This document shows, piece after piece, positions 1 through 5,948 of a DNA stretch of 6,455 bases. Each line of letters begins with the position of its first letter. Position 1 is the first letter of the stretch. Source of the stretch: Paraprevotella sp. (GTDB taxonomy: Bacteria > Bacteroidota > Bacteroidia > Bacteroidales > Bacteroidaceae); contig JAFOXE010000119.1 in the NCBI GenBank assembly GCA_017425765.1, positions 1 to 6,455 of the forward strand, written 5' to 3'. Below the pieces are notes generated by a model. It made no database searches. It was given only the letters and a program-made list of their open reading frames with translations, and was not told where the DNA came from. Position numbers and translations under genes: made by a program.

Positions 1-22
1 ATTTCATTTCTAATCCTTCTTA

Positions 23-430
23 TTATTTTGCCAACTCCATGACGCACACACCTGCCGCGTCATAAAGGTATGCTTTTTCTGACTCAACCTTAAACGCAGA
101 TACTTTTTCTAGAGCCAACAAGATGTTTCTCTCGGCATCCATGTTTACACACATACGTTGTGTGGCACCCATTTGAGCAAACGAAAGTTTTTCACCCTCC
201 AGAGTATATGTACCAAAATAGTTATTGCAACCGGTGGCGCCGTACACTTCTTTTTCGTTCAATGCGAAAGTAGGTTGTCCCTCCTCGCCCATCTCAACAG
301 CCTGGCCATTTGCTTTTACTATCTTCCATTCTGTGCTCATCAATTCCTTACTGCCTTCAGAAACTTTCTTTGCGGAGTCGCAAGAAATGAAAAGAGAAGC
401 ACACATAAGCAACATTACAATCTTCTTCAT
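23..430 (-). CDS. META-domain (DUF306/HslJ-like) lipoprotein
   Basis: Predicted envelope lipoprotein of 135 residues containing one META domain, the fold found in E. coli HslJ and many Bacteroidetes lipoproteins. Its molecular function is not known; HslJ-type proteins are linked to stress and novobiocin tolerance. Seen in the sequence: a signal peptide at residues 1-16 (MKKIVMLL start) with a lipobox F-I-S-C and lipidated Cys17 (Phe at -3 is unusual). A single domain follows at about residues 32-133, with the family signatures GATGCNNYFGTY (64-75) and TQRMC (90-94), including the conserved Cys68 and Cys94. I chose the ATG at 428-430: a TTG four codons upstream would only add MILN before the charged n-region. 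It lies downstream of the secreted phosphoesterase-fold gene on the same strand, but a hairpin and a candidate promoter separate them, so it is probably its own transcript. Family assignment is firm; the biological role is open. Confidence 0.88.
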   Translation of the reverse strand: MKKIVMLLMCASLFISCDSAKKVSEGSKELMSTEWKIVKANGQAVEMGEEGQPTFALNEKEVYGATGCNNYFGTYTLEGEKLSFAQMGATQRMCVNMDAERNILLALEKVSAFKVESEKAYLYDAAGVCVMELAK

Positions 431-450
431 ATTCAATATCAATTTTGAGA

Positions 451-490
451 TTTATGTGTACAAAAGTAGGCAAAAGGTACGACACATAAA
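451..490. repeat. 9-bp inverted repeat around the META gene promoter
   Basis: Left arm TTTATGTGT (451-459) and right arm ACACATAAA (482-490) are perfect reverse complements separated by 22 bases. The spacer holds the candidate -7 box and its near copy. The geometry could suit a dimeric regulator or an RNA hairpin in a read-through transcript, but the arms are AT-rich and chance is possible. The right arm touches the T-run of the upstream terminator. Confidence 0.4.
461..468 (-). promoter_or_regulatory. Candidate -7 promoter box of the META lipoprotein gene
   Basis: On the minus strand the bases read TACTTTTG, an exact match to the Bacteroidetes -7 consensus TAnnTTTG. It ends 30 bases before the ATG at 430, giving a leader of roughly 20-25 bases. 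The -33 element is poor: there is only a T-rich stretch near 488-495 and no clear TTTG. A near copy (TACCTTTTG, 471-479) lies just upstream and could be an alternative. The box sits between the arms of a perfect inverted repeat (451-459 and 482-490). Confidence 0.45.
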
Positions 491-545
491 AATGTTTTCA
501 ATTTCGTTAAGAGTTTATGGCCATTTGTTAGTGTAGAAAACATTT
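490..545 (-). terminator. Probable intrinsic terminator after the EEP-family gene
   Basis: The arms 490-499 (AAATGTTTTC) and 536-545 (GAAAACATTT) pair perfectly over 10 bp. Read on the minus strand, the hairpin begins at the stop codon of the upstream gene and finishes in five T residues (492-488). The stem is AT-rich and the loop is long (36 bases, with a small ATGGCCAT palindrome at 517-524), so it is weaker than the other terminators here. Confidence 0.5.
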
Positions 546-1630
546 CAACGAGTTGTATTTTGCTGCGCCTTTTTATTAACCACAAAATTCAGGTAGATGG
601 GCAAATGGTCGCTGTATCCCCCACGATACGAAGGTCCTTGGTACGTGCGATGCGGTCGTTTTCCTCCGTATGTTTGGTCATCGACAAGAAGAAAAGGGAA
701 GTCTGCCACCTGCACCTGCTTGTCAATACATCTAAAAATAGAAGCAGAGTCTAATAGGTTCTCACTTACCAAGATGTGATCAAGAAACATCCATTCACCG
801 CGATAACGATACGACCCTAACGTCTTATTCTTCACTTTCGACCTACGCGGAGTGGTTAAATACATCGTAGCATCGGCCCCGTTTATTAGAGCGGAATTCA
901 CTCGGTTGTTCTGCATATAAAAATACTCGTGAGCACAAAGAATCTTTGTAAAAACCATATCCCCAGGCGCTGCATTGAAGTCGCCTGCGACCACTACCTT
1001 TGCATGAGGATGCACCATGAACAGCGAATCTATAGAACAACGCAACGTTGTCGCTGCAAGAACACGATGTTCGTCTGCCTTGCGCGTTCCTCGCGAACGA
1101 CTTGGGAAATGACATACTAGAACATCCAAGGTGTCGCCCGAAATCACCTTACCACGAACATGAAGGATGTCGCGAGTGGGCGTATATCCGTTCTCGACCG
1201 AAGGCATCTTTATGGTATGATGCTCAAGAAGACGAAACATTCCGGGCTGATACAATAAAGCCACATCAATGCCTCGCGGATCGGCCGACTGCGTAACTAC
1301 ATAACGATAACCAACAGCACGTAACGACGACCTCTTCGTAAGGTCATAAAGCACACTATCGTTTTCCACCTCACACAAAGCAATCAAAGCGGGCAAGCGC
1401 TCCTCGCCCACCGCAGCAATCACCTTAGCCAATCCATCCAACTTATGCCAATATCTACTCGACGTCCACCGACGTGATGAAGTTTCAAGAAACTCATCAT
1501 CATTCGTTTGCACATCGTTCTTGGTGTCAAACAGATTTTCAACATTGTACTGCATGATGCAGAATGGCGTTTGTGCCCATGTGCCAAACGCCATTCCCGA
1601 CATCACAATATAGAGAATCAGTTTGTGCAA
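545..1630 (-). CDS. Secreted endonuclease/exonuclease/phosphatase-family protein
   Basis: Predicted exported metal-dependent phosphoesterase of the EEP (DNase I-like) fold, 361 residues; the substrate (nucleic acid, lipid or inositol phosphate) cannot be told from sequence. A signal peptide spans residues 1-19 (LILYIVMSGMAFG core, likely cut T-W-A|Q). The fold's signatures appear in order: QYNVEN with Asn29, ALCEVEN with Glu87, GIDVALLY with Asp122, VCHFPSR with His174, GDFN with Asp217 and Asn219, FLDHI with Asp284, and SDHLP with Asp341-His342. All expected catalytic and metal-binding residues are present, so it should be active. The start is TTG at 1628-1630: an in-frame stop lies six codons upstream with no ATG or GTG between, and the next starts (GTG, ATG at residues 9-10) would destroy the signal peptide. 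The TTG comes one base after the upstream lipoprotein's stop, which implies co-transcription and probably coupled translation. The pairing suggests joint work at the cell envelope. Confidence 0.9.
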   Translation of the reverse strand: MHKLILYIVMSGMAFGTWAQTPFCIMQYNVENLFDTKNDVQTNDDEFLETSSRRWTSSRYWHKLDGLAKVIAAVGEERLPALIALCEVENDSVLYDLTKRSSLRAVGYRYVVTQSADPRGIDVALLYQPGMFRLLEHHTIKMPSVENGYTPTRDILHVRGKVISGDTLDVLVCHFPSRSRGTRKADEHRVLAATTLRCSIDSLFMVHPHAKVVVAGDFNAAPGDMVFTKILCAHEYFYMQNNRVNSALINGADATMYLTTPRRSKVKNKTLGSYRYRGEWMFLDHILVSENLLDSASIFRCIDKQVQVADFPFLLVDDQTYGGKRPHRTYQGPSYRGGYSDHLPIYLNFVVNKKAQQNTTR

Positions 1631-1631
1631 A

Positions 1632-3131
1632 TTATTCTTCCTCTTTTACTACGAATTCATAGCAACCGGCGTCCGGTCCTTCATCGAGAGTACGAGCCAT
1701 TCCATATCGGTCGAACGGATAACGTGCAGCCACTTCAACATCGCCTATGTTTCGTGCACCCGACGATTCCTTCAAACGAAAATCGTAAAGAAAATTATAA
1801 GTGTCGAAGCGCACAAAATTCTTTTCCTTAGGCAAGGCTTGTTCCCCATTATCGTATACAATGCCAACAAAGCGTTCCGCATCGTCAGTTTCCACTGTAT
1901 TCAGATACGAATAGCCGAAGAAATAGTCCAAATGTTCACCCTCTACTTCATCCAAATCCCCTTGTATCACATCGTCAGGATATCCACTCATCAAGCAATT
2001 CACAAAGTGCGCATGATACAAAGGATAAGGTTCGTCTGCTAGATGATTGGTGAGGTAGAGAGCCATGCCCCGATTTGCTTCCCAGGGATAGAACTGTGCA
2101 AATGTACAATGTACAAACTCACTCCACCCTCCTATTTGATAAACACAATCTCCCAACACGTTGCTTATTTGTGTATTGGCAACCAATGCTCGACAATGCT
2201 CCAATTTCAAGCCATGCCCACCTATGTTGTGAAGAACACTATTTTCAAGAGTTAACTTCATTTCATCTAACTCGGATCTATCACAAACAATACCAAACTG
2301 AGCACTATGAATGTCTGTATGGTAGAACTCGTTGTTCAGACTTGTAGAGAACAAACGAATGCCTCCCCAACGTGAAGGTGTATTGTCGTAAGGTAAATAG
2401 TCGAACATACGGTCAGTACGATCGCCACGGAACACCACCTCATTTCCTAAAGTTCCTAATGCCTTTAAGGTGCCATGCACACGAAGTTCTGCCTTGTCGT
2501 GGAAGAAAAGTTTTACACCCGGTAACATTGTTAACGTGGCACCTTCGGCCACTACTAAACTATCGTACACCACAAACGGACGGCCAGCAGTAAGCGTTGT
2601 GTCTTGATCCACTACCTTTTCACGCCAATGGTAGGCGTCCATCCCTTTTGCCGTTAATGTTAGCTTCTGTTCGCGCCCGCTTTCCAAATAGAAAATCAGC
2701 GTATCAGACACGTCAAAAACCTCATTCTGATTACGTTCGTCCACCGTCACCTCGGCACGCACATACAGGCTGTCGCCTCCTCGCACCTCGAAATCATAAG
2801 CAATGGAACCGGCACTACGTGGCAAATACTCGCCATCAACATTCACACGAAACATACTTTTCTTTCCCTCCGCCAAGCGCACAGAAACAATGCGAATACC
2901 GTCTTCATTGAAGTTGAACACCTTGACCAACTTTGTGGTAGACCCAACTGTACTTATAATCGTATCAAAACGAAGGGTATCTGTGGAGAAGGTTAAAGTG
3001 CGTGATGGATCTTGTGTAAACTTTTCATCGCCAAAGCCTAAAAGCCCTGAGTCGTCGCACGAAGAGGCAATACTCAGCACACTGCTTAGCAAAAAGAAAA
3101 ACACTATATAATAAGGTATGGACCGTGTCAT
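1632..3131 (-). CDS. Predicted right-handed beta-helix lipoprotein
   Basis: Envelope lipoprotein of 499 residues; no enzymatic function can be assigned. The signal peptide runs over residues 1-24 with lipidated Cys25 (A-S-S-C). The next residues are Asp-Asp, and acidic residues right after the lipid Cys resemble Bacteroidetes surface-export signals, so display on the outer face is plausible. Residues 45-163 look like a beta-sandwich of the kind that opens many Bacteroidetes surface proteins (FSTDTLRFDTIIS, then GDSLYVRAEVTVDE). From about 185 to 420 the pattern suits a right-handed parallel beta-helix: VVAEGATLTMLPGVKLFF, then GTLKALGT, RWGGIRL and repeated short beta turns with N/G. The C-terminus (DRYGMARTLDEGPDAGCYEF, 474-493) matches the closing motif of such helices in the choice-of-anchor Q type (D..G..R....G.DIGAYE). 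It is the first gene of a pair with the secreted EEP enzyme. A minimal ATGTAA start-stop lies two bases upstream of its ATG. No clear promoter is seen in the 68-base gap to pepD. Confidence 0.82.
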   Translation of the reverse strand: MTRSIPYYIVFFFLLSSVLSIASSCDDSGLLGFGDEKFTQDPSRTLTFSTDTLRFDTIISTVGSTTKLVKVFNFNEDGIRIVSVRLAEGKKSMFRVNVDGEYLPRSAGSIAYDFEVRGGDSLYVRAEVTVDERNQNEVFDVSDTLIFYLESGREQKLTLTAKGMDAYHWREKVVDQDTTLTAGRPFVVYDSLVVAEGATLTMLPGVKLFFHDKAELRVHGTLKALGTLGNEVVFRGDRTDRMFDYLPYDNTPSRWGGIRLFSTSLNNEFYHTDIHSAQFGIVCDRSELDEMKLTLENSVLHNIGGHGLKLEHCRALVANTQISNVLGDCVYQIGGWSEFVHCTFAQFYPWEANRGMALYLTNHLADEPYPLYHAHFVNCLMSGYPDDVIQGDLDEVEGEHLDYFFGYSYLNTVETDDAERFVGIVYDNGEQALPKEKNFVRFDTYNFLYDFRLKESSGARNIGDVEVAARYPFDRYGMARTLDEGPDAGCYEFVVKEEE

Positions 3132-3153
3132 ATTTACATTTATCTATACAAAA

Positions 3154-3192
3154 AGGGCATACTCCCTACATTTTATAACGGAAGTATGCCCT
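3154..3192 (-). terminator. Intrinsic terminator of pepD
   Basis: AGGGCATACT (3154-3163) and AGTATGCCCT (3183-3192) form a perfect 10-bp stem with a 19-base loop. On the minus strand the stem starts 7 bases after the pepD stop and is followed by five T residues (3154-3150), the standard layout. The opposite strand lacks a T-run, so it works for pepD only. It lies upstream of the lipoprotein start (3131). Confidence 0.8.
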
Positions 3193-3199
3193 GATTATT

Positions 3200-4657
3200 T
3201 TATTCCTTTGTAGGAATCTTCTTCAATATAGCCAATATATGATCCCATACCATTTGTACGGTTGGAATCAAAAGGCGCTCGTCAGGAGAATGAACACCAC
3301 GCAATGTAGGACCAAAAGAGATCATATCCAAACCTGGATACTTTTCGCTAAACAAACCACATTCCAAACCGGCATGAATACCTAACACACGAGGTTCTTT
3401 ATTGAAAAGTTCCTTGTATGTATCTACAGCAATACGAAGAATCTCCGACTTCGGATTCATCTTCCATCCCGGATAGCCCTCACCTACCGTAACCTCGGCA
3501 CCCGCAAGTTCAAAAGCAGCCTTAATGGTGTTGCTCATGTGCCGACGTGCACTCATAACGCTACTGCGTTGGCTGGTCACAACTGTAATCTTATTACCGT
3601 CTTGCAAGCGAACACTAGCCAAGTTTGAACTTGTTTCTACAAGGTCTATATCTTGACACATTGCCAATACACCGTTATGCACAGCCTGCAAAGCAATAAT
3701 CAATCGACGTGTTGTGTCACGATCAATCACCGTAGCCGCAGCATCGGCACTTTGAAGGTGGAACTTCACATTAGGCTCGGTTACACTATATTCTTCCTCT
3801 ACATCTGCTGCAAAGATGTTCCAATCCACACGAATGTTTTCCTTATCTTTCATTGGCACCGCGCAGAGCGCAATAGCCTCACGAGGAATTGCATTGCGCA
3901 GTCCTCCGGTCTGGATGTCGGCTATATGCAGATCATACTTCTGCATGGAGTTGTAAAGGAAACGTGCCAACACCTTATTTGCATTTGCTCGTTTCTTGTT
4001 GATATCATCTCCTGAGTGACCACCCGTAAGTCCGTTTACCTTCAACTCAAAGAAAAAATAGCCTTCAGGTGCAGGTTGTTGTGTACAATGGAACACTGCA
4101 GTTGTGTCTACACCACCGGCGCAACTTACGTAAATCTGGCCCTCATCCTCCGAGTCTAGATTAAGAAGCATATCGCCCTTCATGAAGCCCGGTTGCATTG
4201 CAAATGCTCCGGTCAAACCGGTTTCTTCATCACGTGTGAACACACATTCTATAGGTCCATGCTCAATGTCGTCGGCAGCCAATATTGCCATTTGTATGGC
4301 CACACCAATACCGTCATCAGCACCCAAAGTAGTGCCTTTTGCACGCATCCATTCGCCGTCAACCTCAGTTTGAATAGCATCCTTGGTGAAATCAAAATCT
4401 ACATCTCTGTTCTTTTCGCATACCATATCCATGTGACTTTGCAAAATCACGGTCTTACGGTTCTCCATTCCCGGTGTAGCCGATTTGCGAATCAATACAT
4501 TGCCACAATCGTCGGTCAATGTCTCCAATCCCAATTGCCTACCATAATTCTGCAAAAACTCTATCATACGCTCCTCTTTCTTTGAGGGACGTGGAACTTT
4601 GTTCACCTGCGCAAAACAGTCGAACACACATGCGGGTTTTAATTCCATATTGCTCAT
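3200..4657 (-). CDS. pepD: Aminoacyl-histidine dipeptidase (Xaa-His dipeptidase, peptidase D, M20C)
   Basis: Cytosolic zinc dipeptidase that cleaves dipeptides such as Xaa-His (carnosine-type) and releases free amino acids. The length of 485 residues equals that of E. coli PepD, and alignment by eye runs without gaps of note from the N-terminus (WDIFA-like CVFDCFAQ, then VPRPS). Metal and catalytic residues of the M20 family are all visible: His75 and Asp77 in QSHMDMV, Asp114 in LGADDGIG, the catalytic glutamate pair Glu144-Glu145 in RDEETGLTGAF, Asp168 in LNLDSED and His456 in GVHSPDE. The lid or dimerisation insert occupies roughly 200-390, with GGHSGDDI at 212-219. The HAGLECG motif (428-434) is also family-typical. 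The start is the ATG at 4655-4657; a second ATG three codons later is possible. Only about 85 bases separate it from the divergent promoter at 4743-4750; no -7 box of its own is clear. A terminator follows directly. Confidence 0.96.
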   Translation of the reverse strand: MSNMELKPACVFDCFAQVNKVPRPSKKEERMIEFLQNYGRQLGLETLTDDCGNVLIRKSATPGMENRKTVILQSHMDMVCEKNRDVDFDFTKDAIQTEVDGEWMRAKGTTLGADDGIGVAIQMAILAADDIEHGPIECVFTRDEETGLTGAFAMQPGFMKGDMLLNLDSEDEGQIYVSCAGGVDTTAVFHCTQQPAPEGYFFFELKVNGLTGGHSGDDINKKRANANKVLARFLYNSMQKYDLHIADIQTGGLRNAIPREAIALCAVPMKDKENIRVDWNIFAADVEEEYSVTEPNVKFHLQSADAAATVIDRDTTRRLIIALQAVHNGVLAMCQDIDLVETSSNLASVRLQDGNKITVVTSQRSSVMSARRHMSNTIKAAFELAGAEVTVGEGYPGWKMNPKSEILRIAVDTYKELFNKEPRVLGIHAGLECGLFSEKYPGLDMISFGPTLRGVHSPDERLLIPTVQMVWDHILAILKKIPTKE

Positions 4658-4742
4658 TATTTTTAATTATGTACTTGATTAGCTCGTTTTGTTAATTAAG
4701 ATTAAAAGAATGAAGACGCACACGTCAGTTTCTTTTTAGCAT

Positions 4743-4750
4743 TATCTTTG
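4743..4750 (+). promoter_or_regulatory. -7 promoter box for the small membrane protein and ompH-like operon
   Basis: TATCTTTG, followed by CA, is an exact and highly typical Bacteroidetes -7 element (TAnnTTTG). No TTTG is found at the usual -33 distance (about 4717-4724), only a T-rich run at 4729-4737. Transcription should start near 4756-4760, leaving a leader of about 12-16 bases before the ATG at 4772. This placement rules out the in-frame TTG at 4748, which lies inside the box. Confidence 0.65.
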
Positions 4751-4771
4751 CACACGCAAATATACAGAAAA

Positions 4772-5023
4772 ATGTTGAAAACCCTACTGCTCACATTGGT
4801 AATTGTGGCCATAAGCATGGCTTTCTTTGCTGTAAAGATTCTAATTAAACGCAATGGGCGTTTCCCGAACCTCCACATTGGCGGTAGTGCGGCCATGCGC
4901 AAACGAGGCATTACTTGCGTGCAAAGCATGGATTATGCCATGCGCCAAGAAAATCCGCACAAAATTGCAGAGCGTAGAAACAAAGCCGATGATAAGAAGG
5001 CAAACACCACAGAAAACGAATAA
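4772..5023 (+). CDS. Small single-pass membrane protein, uncharacterised
   Basis: An 83-residue protein that I do not recognise as a named family, although the pattern (hydrophobic N-terminus, then KNGRFPN and RKRGITCVQS-like motifs) recalls unnamed small proteins I believe are common in Bacteroidales; this was not checked. One transmembrane helix spans about residues 3-24 (LLLTLVIVAISMAFFAVKIL). It is followed by a strongly basic segment (KRNGR, then MRKRG), so the C-terminal tail should lie in the cytoplasm by the positive-inside rule. There is one cysteine, Cys49, in GITCVQS. The last 25 residues are charged, rich in Lys, Glu, Asp and Asn, and probably disordered. The ATG at 4772 is preferred over the upstream TTG because that lies in the promoter. 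Two stop codons stand in tandem (5021-5026), and the ompH-like gene begins 15 bases after the first, so the two genes are very likely one operon. Confidence 0.75.
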   Translation: MLKTLLLTLVIVAISMAFFAVKILIKRNGRFPNLHIGGSAAMRKRGITCVQSMDYAMRQENPHKIAERRNKADDKKANTTENE

Positions 5024-5038
5024 TAAAACAAGATAAAA

Positions 5039-5662
5039 ATGAAAAAGAAAAATCTATTCCTTACCGGAATTATGGCCGCAACTGCTTTGCTGTTGGCCAC
5101 CGCTTGCGGAAACTCTTGCAATGTAGAAAATCAAGCATCTGCAGCAGCCGATAGTACAGAGATGGGTAATTTGAAGATAGCCTATGTAGAAATTGACAGC
5201 CTTATGTCGCAATATCAATTCTGCAAAGACTACTCTATTTTAATGAGCAAAAAGGGCGAAAACATCCGCACTACTCTCGAGAACAAAGAAAGAACCCTAC
5301 GTGCCAACTTTGCAGCTTTCCAAAAGAAGTACGAGTCTAACGGCTTCACCACACGCGACGAAGTAGAAAAGGTACAAATGAGTTTGGCTCGTCAAGAACA
5401 AGATTTGCAGGCCTTAAACGAACGTCTTACCAACGAATTTGCCATGGAGCAAGCAAAATTTAACGAGGAGATGCGCGATTCTATCCAAAGTTTCCTTGTA
5501 CAATACAACAAAGACAAGAAGTTCGATTACATCATAAGCAAAGCCGGTGACAACATTTTGTTGGCAAACAAAAAGCTCGATATCACCGACGAAGTGGTAA
5601 AAGGCCTAAACAAACGCTATAAAATTAAACCGGAAGTTGCCGAAAAGATTGGCGTTAAGTAA
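5039..5662 (+). CDS. OmpH/Skp-family protein with a lipoprotein signal
   Basis: Predicted periplasmic-facing protein of 207 residues in the OmpH/Skp family, whose best-known member is a trimeric chaperone for outer-membrane proteins. The N-terminus (MKKKNLFL, hydrophobic core, A-T-A-C) is a lipoprotein signal with Cys23, and a second Cys follows at 27. The family core begins at residue 46 with KIAYVEIDSLMSQY, the usual first strand. A long charged helical stretch, about 62-150, with heptad-like Leu/Phe spacing would form the tentacle coiled coil. KFDYIISKAGDNILLANKKLDITDEVVKGLNKRY (161-194) is the conserved C-terminal strand and helix. Classical Skp is soluble, so membrane anchoring is a difference, though lipidated OmpH-like proteins may be normal in Bacteroidetes. 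It is second in an operon after the small membrane protein and ends at a hairpin terminator. The role of an outer-membrane chaperone is inferred from the family only. Confidence 0.9.
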   Translation: MKKKNLFLTGIMAATALLLATACGNSCNVENQASAAADSTEMGNLKIAYVEIDSLMSQYQFCKDYSILMSKKGENIRTTLENKERTLRANFAAFQKKYESNGFTTRDEVEKVQMSLARQEQDLQALNERLTNEFAMEQAKFNEEMRDSIQSFLVQYNKDKKFDYIISKAGDNILLANKKLDITDEVVKGLNKRYKIKPEVAEKIGVK

Positions 5663-5690
5663 TCTAACACATTAAAATACAAACATAAGC

Positions 5691-5726
5691 AAGGCGATGA
5701 TGTCACCCAAAAGACACCATCGCCTT
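5691..5726 (+). terminator. Hairpin terminator of the ompH-like operon
   Basis: AAGGCGATG (5691-5699) pairs with CATCGCCTT (5718-5726). The stem extends outward through C5690-G5727 and inward, after one mismatch, through TGTC/GACA (5701-5704 and 5713-5716) around an 8-base loop. The hairpin starts 28 bases past the stop. The following bases TTGTTGTAT are only moderately T-rich, so termination may be leaky. Confidence 0.65.
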
Positions 5727-5737
5727 GTTGTATCCAG

Positions 5738-5816
5738 ATGCTCGTGTAGTGGGTCTCCACATGCTCATGTACCACCCTTCTACATGCTCGTGTCTTTATA
5801 GGCACATGCAGATGTG
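5738..5816. repeat. Four short repeats at a 23-bp period in a convergent gap
   Basis: The 11-base units at 5738 (ATGCTCGTGTA), 5761 (ATGCTCATGTA), 5784 (ATGCTCGTGTC) and 5806 (ATGCAGATGTG) begin 23, 23 and 22 bases apart. The first three agree at 10 or 11 of 11 positions with copy 1; the fourth is diverged (about 8 of 11 against copy 2). Each is preceded by C/T-A-C/G. The 12-base intervals are not similar. The last unit lies in the inverted repeat GCACAT-GCAG-ATGTGC (5802-5817), and copy 2 sits in ACATG-CT-CATGT (5759-5770). The period is not a multiple of three, so it is not a coding repeat. It lies between two opposing terminators, with no gene in it. Confidence 0.6.
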
Positions 5817-5847
5817 CAAATGGCAATCTCGTAATGAGCAAAAGAAA

Positions 5848-5881
5848 AGGTGTACAAGTCTTTCACAAGAATTGTACACCT
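5848..5881 (-). terminator. Terminator of the rubrerythrin gene
   Basis: AGGTGTACAA (5848-5857) and TTGTACACCT (5872-5881) pair perfectly over 10 bp. After one mismatch the stem continues as TCTT/AAGA (5859-5862 and 5867-5870) around a TCAC loop. On the minus strand the stem is followed by TTTCTTTT (5847-5840), a good T-tract. It lies 67 bases beyond the rubrerythrin stop. The plus strand has only a weak T-run, so termination from the left is less likely. Confidence 0.75.
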
Positions 5882-5948
5882 CATTTAGGATTTCCGACTA
5901 TGGCATCGCTATGCACACGTCGAAAGTATAGTCAAATAATAAAGGGGG

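Noticed and set aside
843..1115. Open frame of 90 codons on the minus strand
   Set aside because: It is out of frame inside the EEP-family gene, whose frame carries all catalytic motifs.
1623..2042. Open frame of 139 codons on the plus strand
   Set aside because: It is antisense to the 3' end of the beta-helix lipoprotein; the minus-strand reading has clear domain motifs and this one has none.
2100..2116. Short direct repeat TGTACAA-TGTACAA inside the lipoprotein gene
   Set aside because: It is two 7-base copies within coding sequence, explained by the codons; no wider structure is present.
4193..4585. Open frame of 130 codons on the plus strand inside pepD
   Set aside because: It lies antisense to the fully supported pepD, has no promoter or leader, and its composition reads as a shadow of pepD codons.
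4692..4699. TTAATTAA palindrome in the pepD / membrane-protein divergent region as an operator
   Set aside because: An 8-base AT-only palindrome is expected by chance in such AT-rich sequence, and nothing else supports a binding site.
5738..5816. Possible CRISPR array
   Set aside because: The repeats are only 11 bases, spacers about 12, the fourth copy is diverged and no cas gene is in the window.
5725..5931. Open frame of 68 codons on the plus strand in the convergent gap
   Set aside because: It begins inside the ompH terminator, runs through non-coding repeats whose 23-bp period breaks the frame, and crosses the rubrerythrin terminator.
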